Assembly: GCF_017873565.1 (NCBI RefSeq)
Contig: NZ_JAGGKH010000002.1
Location: 124,001 to 188,000 of the forward strand
Origin: Lederbergia galactosidilytica
GTDB lineage: Bacteria > Bacillota > Bacilli > Bacillales > Bacillaceae_C
Length of the DNA: 64,000 nucleotides
Reading direction: 5' to 3'
The translations under genes were made by a program, and so were the position numbers. The notes beneath the pieces are model-generated. The model was not told where the DNA came from, ran no database searches, and was given only the letters and a program-made list of their open reading frames with translations. Shown piece after piece: positions 57,868 to 64,000 of this stretch. How positions within the stretch are numbered: the first letter of the stretch is position 1; every line of letters begins with the position of its first letter.

Positions 57868-59913
57868 TTACTTTATCAATGCATTACAATCGACGATTAA
57901 AGCTACCTGTCCATCACCTAAAATCGTTGCACCCGAAATTGCAAAAACTTCTGCCAAATAATTTCCTAAAGATTTTAGAACAATTTCTTGCTGGCCGATG
58001 AAAGATTCAACAGCTAAAGCTGCCATTTTTTCGGCTTTACGAACAATGACAATTGAAACAAATTCGGATTCATTATCAATTCCATCCTCAATATGGAAAA
58101 CCTCTTGTAGAGAAACGAGTGGAACAACACTTCCTCTAAAATCAATAACAGGTTGATTATGAGCAGTCATAATATCAGACGTTTTAATAATAGCCGTTTC
58201 AATAATCGAAGAAAGTGGAATTGCATATTTCTCTGCTCCTACTTCTACGAGTAAAGCTGAAATAATTGATAATGTTAATGGTAACTGGATAGAAAACTTC
58301 GAGCCCTTACCTTCAGTAGACTGAATTGAGATAGTGCCACCCAGTGATTGTATAGTTGATTTAACAACATCTAAACCTACTCCTCGACCAGATACATCTG
58401 ATATCGTATCTGCAGTAGAGAAGCCAGGGGCCATAATTAATTCAAAAGCTTCTTCATCTGTCATTAGCTCTGCTTCACTTTGGGAAATAATCCCTTTTGA
58501 TATCGCTTTGTCAATCACCTTATGTCTATTGATGCCTGCGCCATCATCATCAATCTCAATGAAAACATGATTCCCACTATGGTAAGCTTTTAGATGAATG
58601 GTTCCTGTTTCTGATTTTCCATTTGCCCTTCTGGCTTCTGGGCTTTCAATTCCATGATCAATCGCATTTCTTAACAAGTGGACAATTGGATCGCCAATTT
58701 CATCAATCACAGTACGGTCCAATTCCGTTTCGGCACCAATAATATGTAATTCTAACTGTTTATTTAAATCTTTTGCCAGTTGTCTAACCATTCTAGGGAA
58801 ACGATTAAAGACTGTCTCAACAGGCACCATACGCATATTTAAAATAATATTTTGTAAGTCACTAGAAATCCTAGACATTCTTTCGACTGTCTCATGAAGA
58901 TCTGCATGGTTAATATCCTGAGAGATTTGTTCCAATCTACCCTTATCAATTACTAGTTCTTCGAAGAGATTCATCAAAATGTCAAGTCGATCAATATTCA
59001 CCCTAATTGTTTTACTAACTGTTTTAGTTTGTTTCTTGTCTGCTGTTTCTTTATTATTCTTTGCTTCTAGCTTGTTCTTCTTACCTGATTCCAAAGTTGG
59101 TTGTTCTTCTTTTGTCGGCGAATCTTCTACTCGTTTCGACTGGGTTAAGTCAACGGCCTGAATGTTTACAGACTCGATCTCAGATATTTTCATAATCTTC
59201 TTTACGAGATCAGCTTCTGACTCTTTCGTAATTAAAGTTGCGATAAATTGAGACTCAAATTGTTCTTCCTCTAATTGTTCAACAGTTGGTAAAGATTTAA
59301 TGACATCCCCAGATTTTTCCAATACTTCAAAGACCATAAAAACGCGAGCCGTTTTTAATAAGCAGTCTGGCATTAAACTTACTTGGATTTCATAACATTC
59401 ATGTCCTTGTTCACGTGATTGCTCAATCACCGTCTTTTCATATTGATCATATTGAAGCTGATCGGCAAGGTTGTTTTTTTCATTCGTAACCGTAGCAGCA
59501 ACCTCTTGAAAAGCCTGATCCTTCTCTGGGTCTAAGCCTTTTTCTAATAATTGCAATTTGGCAATGACATCAGCGACATCTTTCTTCCCATCGCCCCCAG
59601 ACTCAATTGAATCAACCATGGTTTCTAGATCATCAACCGCAAGAAAAACAACATCTAATAAAACGGTAGTGACAACAATTTGCTTATTACGAATACCATC
59701 AAGCACATTTTCCATAATATGAGTAAGGTTGGCTAAATCACTATAGCCCATTGTAGCTGACATCCCTTTTAATGTATGAGCAGCTCGGAATATCTTATTC
59801 ACAACCTCTAAATCTTTTGGGTTTTTCTCTAATATTAAAAGATTTTGGTTTAACGACTGCAAATGCTCTTTACTTTCATCTATAAATACCTCTAAATAAT
59901 GATTCACATCCAT
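57868..59913 (-). CDS. cheA: chemotaxis histidine kinase CheA
   Basis: CheA, 681 residues. The P1 phosphotransfer histidine is H46 in AAHTLKG. P2 (about 150-260) normally docks CheY and CheB. P3 dimerisation follows at about 300-360, then the P4 kinase (about 365-545; NAIDHGIESPE, DDGAGIN, GRGVGLDVVKS) and P5, CheW-like (about 550-680). The sequence is complete. The encoded CheB lacks a receiver domain, so CheA cannot phosphorylate it here. Confidence 0.97.
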   Translation of the reverse strand: MDVNHYLEVFIDESKEHLQSLNQNLLILEKNPKDLEVVNKIFRAAHTLKGMSATMGYSDLANLTHIMENVLDGIRNKQIVVTTVLLDVVFLAVDDLETMVDSIESGGDGKKDVADVIAKLQLLEKGLDPEKDQAFQEVAATVTNEKNNLADQLQYDQYEKTVIEQSREQGHECYEIQVSLMPDCLLKTARVFMVFEVLEKSGDVIKSLPTVEQLEEEQFESQFIATLITKESEADLVKKIMKISEIESVNIQAVDLTQSKRVEDSPTKEEQPTLESGKKNKLEAKNNKETADKKQTKTVSKTIRVNIDRLDILMNLFEELVIDKGRLEQISQDINHADLHETVERMSRISSDLQNIILNMRMVPVETVFNRFPRMVRQLAKDLNKQLELHIIGAETELDRTVIDEIGDPIVHLLRNAIDHGIESPEARRANGKSETGTIHLKAYHSGNHVFIEIDDDGAGINRHKVIDKAISKGIISQSEAELMTDEEAFELIMAPGFSTADTISDVSGRGVGLDVVKSTIQSLGGTISIQSTEGKGSKFSIQLPLTLSIISALLVEVGAEKYAIPLSSIIETAIIKTSDIMTAHNQPVIDFRGSVVPLVSLQEVFHIEDGIDNESEFVSIVIVRKAEKMAALAVESFIGQQEIVLKSLGNYLAEVFAISGATILGDGQVALIVDCNALIK

Positions 59914-59925
59914 ACGCCCACATCC

Positions 59926-60516
59926 TTATCCTAATAGTTTCATAATATTGTTTGCAATATCATCCAATTTGGTAACAGAATCAACTAACCCTGTTTCAAT
60001 TGCAGCTCTTGGCATTCCATATACAATACAACTATCCTTCGATTCGGCCATCACGATGGTCTCGCGATCCTCTTTTAAGTCGATGATCCCTTTCTTTCCA
60101 TCGGAACCCATACCTGTCATAATAATGGCGAGCTTTTTATGTTTCTTTAATCGACTTACTGATTGAAATAAGACATCAACAGATGGGCGATGACCATTAA
60201 CAGGTTCTGTCTCTAGAATCCTTATTTTCACTTCTTTTCCATGAGATATAAGTGACATCTGTTTCCCACCTGGTGCAATATACGCCGTTCCCTTTTGCAA
60301 AATCTCCCCATCTTCAGCTTCCTTAACTTGAATTTCACAAAGCGTATTCAATCGATTTGCTAAAGACTTTGTAAATTTAGGTGGCATATGCTGAACAATC
60401 ACAATAGGAGCTGGCAAATGCCGTGGCAATTCCGATAAAACAGTTTGTAGTGCCCTTGGTCCTCCAGTGGATGTCCCGATACAGACGATCGTATGATATT
60501 GGTCTTCTGAATGCAT
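59926..60516 (-). CDS. cheB: CheB methylesterase domain without receiver domain
   Basis: A 196-residue protein that matches only the C-terminal methylesterase/deamidase domain of CheB; full-length CheB has about 350 residues. The catalytic triad is present: S16 (GTSTGGP), H43 (VQHMPP) and D139 (MTGMGSDG). The N-terminal receiver and linker are absent, and only 138 bases separate the ATG from flhG. The start has a good GAGGAG eight bases upstream, so the protein should be made as a stand-alone domain. Isolated CheB catalytic domains are active, so unregulated receptor demethylation is possible. Confidence 0.93.
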   Translation of the reverse strand: MHSEDQYHTIVCIGTSTGGPRALQTVLSELPRHLPAPIVIVQHMPPKFTKSLANRLNTLCEIQVKEAEDGEILQKGTAYIAPGGKQMSLISHGKEVKIRILETEPVNGHRPSVDVLFQSVSRLKKHKKLAIIMTGMGSDGKKGIIDLKEDRETIVMAESKDSCIVYGMPRAAIETGLVDSVTKLDDIANNIMKLLG

Positions 60517-60561
60517 TTCCTATTCTCCTCAATGTATTTACTCAACATAACTTCTAATAAA

Positions 60562-60647
60562 TGTTCGAAAAGGAGATAAAAAGGACCAACTCGGCTAAGT
60601 ATTGACATCAATCACCAAAGTGTCTTTTTTACCAGATTTTTTTAACA
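60562..60647. repeat. short TGTTCAAAAA-type palindromic element (copy E)
   Basis: The left end TGTTCGAAAAGGAGATAAAA is inverted at the right end (complement TGTTAAAAAAATCTGGTAAA). At 86 bases it is the shortest copy. It fills most of the flhG-cheB gap, where the CheB receiver domain would be encoded. Confidence 0.65.
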
Positions 60648-60654
60648 TCCTCTT

Positions 60655-61524
60655 TTAATCTTTTCGATAAAATAATTTGCGTAATTTACCAACAAAGGAA
60701 CTTGGTGCTTGCTGTTTGGTCATCGGAGTTTTTTGGTAATTCAAGTAACGATCAAGGATGAGCTCCAATTTAATGGATATCGATGCTCTTGGAAACTTAG
60801 TAGAAAAGACATCTTGATTAATTACCGCTTTCCGTACATGCGGATCTTCTGGTAATACCCCTAGTAGATTGACATTTTTATGAAGAAACTTTAGGACTGT
60901 TTTTTGCAATCTTTCCAATGTCTCTCTTCCCTGTCTCTCATTATCCGCCCTATTACAAATAAGAAAAAATTCACTTTCCGTTTCTTCCATACAAATAAAT
61001 TTCATCATGGAATATGCATCTGTCATAGCGGTCGGTTCAGGGGTAGAAATAACTAAGATATCGTCGGCAGCTAAAAGAATTTTCATGGTGGCTGAATTTG
61101 CCCCTGCTGCCATATCAAAAATAATATAGTCATACTGTCGTTGAATATCCTTTAAAGCTGTCAAAAGCCTACTTAACATAGATGCATTTAATTCAATCGC
61201 TTCATTCAATCCATTTCCGGCCGAAATATAAGAAATTCCTGCTGGAGTACGATAAATAATGCTTTCTATAGGCAAACCCTTATTTAAAAAATCTGATAAA
61301 GTATGTGCAGAAGAATGCCCAAGTATTATATTGACATTTCCCATTCCAAGATCTAGATCAAATAAAAGAACTTTATAGCCGCGCTCATTTAATTGTGCCG
61401 CTATATTAATCGAGATATTTGATTTACCAACACCACCTTTTCCACTTACCACCGCTAGTGTCTTTGCTTGGTCTTCAGTATTATTTTCAATCATCCTTCT
61501 CAAAGCCTGAGCTTGATCATTCAT
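60655..61524 (-). CDS. flhG: FlhG, MinD-like ATPase controlling flagellar number
   Basis: A 289-residue ParA/MinD-type ATPase. The deviant Walker A is GKGGVGKS (28-35). The N-terminal DQAQALR motif (3-9) is the FlhF-activating helix. A C-terminal amphipathic tail with Arg/Lys (KLRKLFYRKD) resembles a membrane-targeting sequence. It overlaps flhF by four bases. Confidence 0.95.
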   Translation of the reverse strand: MNDQAQALRRMIENNTEDQAKTLAVVSGKGGVGKSNISINIAAQLNERGYKVLLFDLDLGMGNVNIILGHSSAHTLSDFLNKGLPIESIIYRTPAGISYISAGNGLNEAIELNASMLSRLLTALKDIQRQYDYIIFDMAAGANSATMKILLAADDILVISTPEPTAMTDAYSMMKFICMEETESEFFLICNRADNERQGRETLERLQKTVLKFLHKNVNLLGVLPEDPHVRKAVINQDVFSTKFPRASISIKLELILDRYLNYQKTPMTKQQAPSSFVGKLRKLFYRKD

Positions 61525-62660
61525 TGTTTTTCATTCCCAACCAAGTAATTAGCAATGTTTTCCGGCGTTGCTTTTATGATGTCATCAGGGACATCTTGTC
61601 CAGTCGTAATGTAAGAAACCCCAATCTGATAATGACATATCATATTGTAAATAACCCCATAAGCGTTTGTTTCATCAGCTTTCGTAAAAATAAATTGGTC
61701 GAAATCCATGTTTAGGAAATTATTAGCAATTATTTTCATATCTTGCTCTTTCATTGATATGGATAAAACAAGATATGTGAAGATACCTTTTGCATTTCCA
61801 AACATATTCTTTAACTCCTCGATATACCGTTTTTCACGATAATTTCTCCCAGCTGTATCGATAAATATGAGATCATAATCGGAAAAATTCGCAATTGCAT
61901 TTTTAAAATTCTCTTCCTCATAAACCACTTCTAATGGAATTTGTAGAAGTTCTGCATATGTCTTTAATTGCTCAATTGCCGCAATTCTATAAGTATCAGT
62001 TGTAATAAAGGCTACCTTTTTTTTCTCTTGTAAAACCGCATTTGCTGCCAGTTTCGCAATTGTAGTCGTTTTTCCTACTCCCGTCGGACCAACAAAATTA
62101 ACAATTTTCGCGTGATCAGGAATACCTTCAAATGAAATATTTTTCAGTTCATTTAGAATTTCATGAGTGCACCAGTCCTCAATATCTGATTCAGTTGGTT
62201 TCTCCCGATTGATTCTCCATCTTTCTAATAACTGATCACCTAGTTTTTTAATATGTGTATTTTCTAACTCAATCGCTTGTAACTTCGATAAACAGAACTG
62301 TATTTCATCTGGATAATGATTCATCGACATAGAACTTGTCTGTTTTATATATGAGAGTTCTTTTTTTAAATCAGTCAGTTCCTTCCTTACATCTTGCTGC
62401 TCAACATGTTTCTCAAGTTGAACAGCAGACGGAAAAGACTCTATTGTTCTTCTTTCTTTATTTTTTCTCGTAGAGGCTACCGGAATAGGCTTTTCATCAA
62501 TAGCTGCCACAACCTCGATCATTTTCTTGCGGAAAAGCCCCATAAAGCCACCTTTATACACAATTTTTGAATTAAGGATTACTGCATTATCCCCTAATTC
62601 GAGCTTTACCTTTTTCATAGCTTCTGGCATCGTCGTAGCAGTTATTTTTTTCATATTCAT
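61521..62660 (-). CDS. flhF: FlhF, SRP-type GTPase for flagellar placement
   Basis: A 379-residue SRP-family GTPase. It has a variable basic N-terminal region (about 1-115), an N domain (about 118-180) and a G domain with P-loop GPTGVGKT (191-198), DTYRIAAIEQLKTYAE, DTAGR and the late FTKADET. It positions flagella together with FlhG. The start ATG overlaps the flhA stop (ATGA). Confidence 0.96.
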   Translation of the reverse strand: MNMKKITATTMPEAMKKVKLELGDNAVILNSKIVYKGGFMGLFRKKMIEVVAAIDEKPIPVASTRKNKERRTIESFPSAVQLEKHVEQQDVRKELTDLKKELSYIKQTSSMSMNHYPDEIQFCLSKLQAIELENTHIKKLGDQLLERWRINREKPTESDIEDWCTHEILNELKNISFEGIPDHAKIVNFVGPTGVGKTTTIAKLAANAVLQEKKKVAFITTDTYRIAAIEQLKTYAELLQIPLEVVYEEENFKNAIANFSDYDLIFIDTAGRNYREKRYIEELKNMFGNAKGIFTYLVLSISMKEQDMKIIANNFLNMDFDQFIFTKADETNAYGVIYNMICHYQIGVSYITTGQDVPDDIIKATPENIANYLVGNEKQ

Positions 62661-64000
62661 TCGATATTCACCACCCCACTACTTTGAACTTCCACATTTG
62701 CTTCTAATTCGTTATACGATAAGACAGGTACATTAGGGAAGTACCTTTCTGTTAATTGACGAAAATACATTCTAACAGCTGGTGAACAGAGCAGAATTGG
62801 TGTTTGTTGCCTTAATGACTGTTGTTCAATTTGATTCGCTGTTGATTCAAGAATAACTTGGGAATCGTTTGGATCCATTGACAAATAATTGCCATGTTCT
62901 GTTTGTTGGACACTATCCGCAATTAACTTTTCAATCTTAGCCGAAACGGTTATCACATTTAATGTTTCATTTTCATTAACATACTGCTTCGTAATCTGTC
63001 TAGCTAATGCCTGTCGGACATACTCTGCTAATACGTCCGGATCAGACGTCATTTTAGCGTAGTCAGCTAAAGCCTCAAAGATAATCGTCATATTGCGAAT
63101 CGAAACATTTTCTTTTAAAAGTTTAGCCAAAACTTTTTGGACCTCTCCAATTGTTAATGGATTAGGTGTTACTTCTTCAACAAGAATTGGATATGATTCT
63201 TGTAAATGATCGATTAATTGCTTTGTTTCTTGTCTTCCTAATAAATCATAAGCATTTGCTTTTAATACTTCAGTGATATGTGTAGACACAACTGATGGCG
63301 GATCAACGACAGTATAGCCCAATATTTCAGCTTGTTCTTTTACATCCTCTGTTATCCATTTAGCTGGCAATCCGAAAGAAGGTTCAATTGTATCAATTCC
63401 TTCAAGTGTATCTTCACCACCTGGACTCATAGCTAAATAATGGTCTAACAATAATTCTCCTTTTGCCATTTCATTCCCTTTTATCTTAATTCTGTAGGCA
63501 TTTGGTTCCAATTGAATATTATCTCGAATCCGTACAACTGGGATAACGATTCCCAACTCTAAAGCAAGCTGCCTTCGAATCATCACTACCCGATCAAGCA
63601 AGTCTCCCCCTTGATTGACATCAGCCAAAGGGATTAGGCCATAACCAAATTCAAACTCAATAGCGTCGACATGAAGCAAGTTAACCACACTTTCCGGACT
63701 TTTCAGATCCTCCGCTTCAGTCTCTTCAGCCTGATCGATTAAATCTGCTTCAGAAATAGTAGATGAGCGTGAAATCATTAAACCGCCGATGGCTAAAGCT
63801 GCTGCAATCGGGATCGTTAATATATTATTAATGGTTGTAAACAATCCTAATAAGAAAATTGTTGCTGCCGCTACATACAACATCTTGGAATCAGAGAAAA
63901 GTTGCTTAATAATATCATTCCCCAAATTCCCTTCAGATGCTGCTCTTGTCACAACAATTCCTGTTGCAGTGGAAATAAGGAGCGCAGGGATTTGGCTTAC
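62657..64000 (-). CDS. flhA: flagellar export apparatus protein FlhA (partial, 5' end outside window)
   Basis: The C-terminal 447 codons or so of FlhA, the large export-gate protein (about 680 residues in full). The frame is open to the window edge: the segment VSQIPALLISTATGIVVTRA continues upstream of the first in-frame GTG. Two transmembrane helices (from about 63860 to 63770) are followed by the cytoplasmic domain that binds chaperone-substrate complexes. Its stop overlaps flhF. No start can be given. Confidence 0.96.
   Translation of the reverse strand, partial: VSQIPALLISTATGIVVTRAASEGNLGNDIIKQLFSDSKMLYVAAATIFLLGLFTTINNILTIPIAAALAIGGLMISRSSTISEADLIDQAEETEAEDLKSPESVVNLLHVDAIEFEFGYGLIPLADVNQGGDLLDRVVMIRRQLALELGIVIPVVRIRDNIQLEPNAYRIKIKGNEMAKGELLLDHYLAMSPGGEDTLEGIDTIEPSFGLPAKWITEDVKEQAEILGYTVVDPPSVVSTHITEVLKANAYDLLGRQETKQLIDHLQESYPILVEEVTPNPLTIGEVQKVLAKLLKENVSIRNMTIIFEALADYAKMTSDPDVLAEYVRQALARQITKQYVNENETLNVITVSAKIEKLIADSVQQTEHGNYLSMDPNDSQVILESTANQIEQQSLRQQTPILLCSPAVRMYFRQLTERYFPNVPVLSYNELEANVEVQSSGVVNIE

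Noticed and set aside
60598-60654. A 17-codon frame (MLKKSGKKDTLVIDVNT) just after flhG that looks faintly like the start of a CheB receiver, followed in frame by SPFRTFIRSYVE
   Set aside because: The same bases are accounted for by the inverted ends of the palindromic element, and stop codons interrupt the frame. I do not claim a receiver remnant.
1-64000. CRISPR arrays, insertion sequences, prophage genes, tRNA or rRNA genes
   Set aside because: No regularly spaced direct repeats, transposase, integrase or phage genes, or tRNA-like cloverleaf sequence were seen. Gene order follows the B. subtilis chromosome throughout.

Overview
The window comes from the chromosome of a low-G+C, endospore-forming, flagellated member of the Bacillaceae. 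Gene order closely follows the Bacillus subtilis flhA-to-spoVS region. Every supportable protein gene lies on the minus strand, so transcription runs from 64000 towards 1. Sporulation genes (spoVS, dipicolinate synthase, spoIIIE), RNase Y, RNase J2, PolC, the sigD/swrB motility locus and the ymf gene string all support Bacillaceae. I cannot name the species.

Layout from high to low coordinates. 64000-54300 is the end of the flagellar/chemotaxis operon: flhA (partial), flhF, flhG, cheB, cheA, cheW, cheC, cheD, sigD, a small conserved ORF, swrB. 53700-43600 is translation and envelope: rpsB, tsf, pyrH, frr, uppS, cdsA, dxr, rseP, proS. 43350-30490 is replication and information processing: polC, rimP, nusA, rnpM(ylxR), ylxQ, infB, ylxP, rbfA, truB, ribF, rpsO. 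29860-24400 holds pnpA, ylxY, the mlpA peptidase and ymxH. 24260-18800 is the dipicolinate/lysine block: dpaA, dpaB, asd, dapG, dapA, whose products run from aspartate to the spore-core compound DPA. 18400-7040 holds rnjB, tepA, ylzJ, spoIIIE, the M16 pair ymfF/ymfH, the EF-P-modifying reductase ymfI, ymfJ, ymfK and rodZ. 6970-400 holds pgsA, cinA, recA (with a near-consensus SOS box), rny, ymdB and spoVS.

The coding content is conserved housekeeping and sporulation/motility machinery. I see no prophage, insertion sequence, CRISPR array, tRNA, rRNA or obvious new multigene system. The unusual material is in the intergenic DNA and in one truncated gene. (1) cheB encodes only the methylesterase domain; the receiver domain is absent, and the short gap where it should be encoded is almost filled by a small element with inverted ends. 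(2) That element belongs to a dispersed intergenic family with TGTTCAAAAA-type inverted ends; I find six copies. (3) The rpsO-pnpA gap contains two arms about 360 bases apart that can form a 24-bp RNA helix (22 Watson-Crick pairs plus 2 G-U), enclosing a separate G+C-rich palindromic repeat. (4) Several promoters can be read directly: recA, rny, rnjB, rpsB, rpsO, a sigma-K-like one for dpaA and a sigma-H-like one for spoVS, plus an orphan plus-strand promoter near 12.8 kb.
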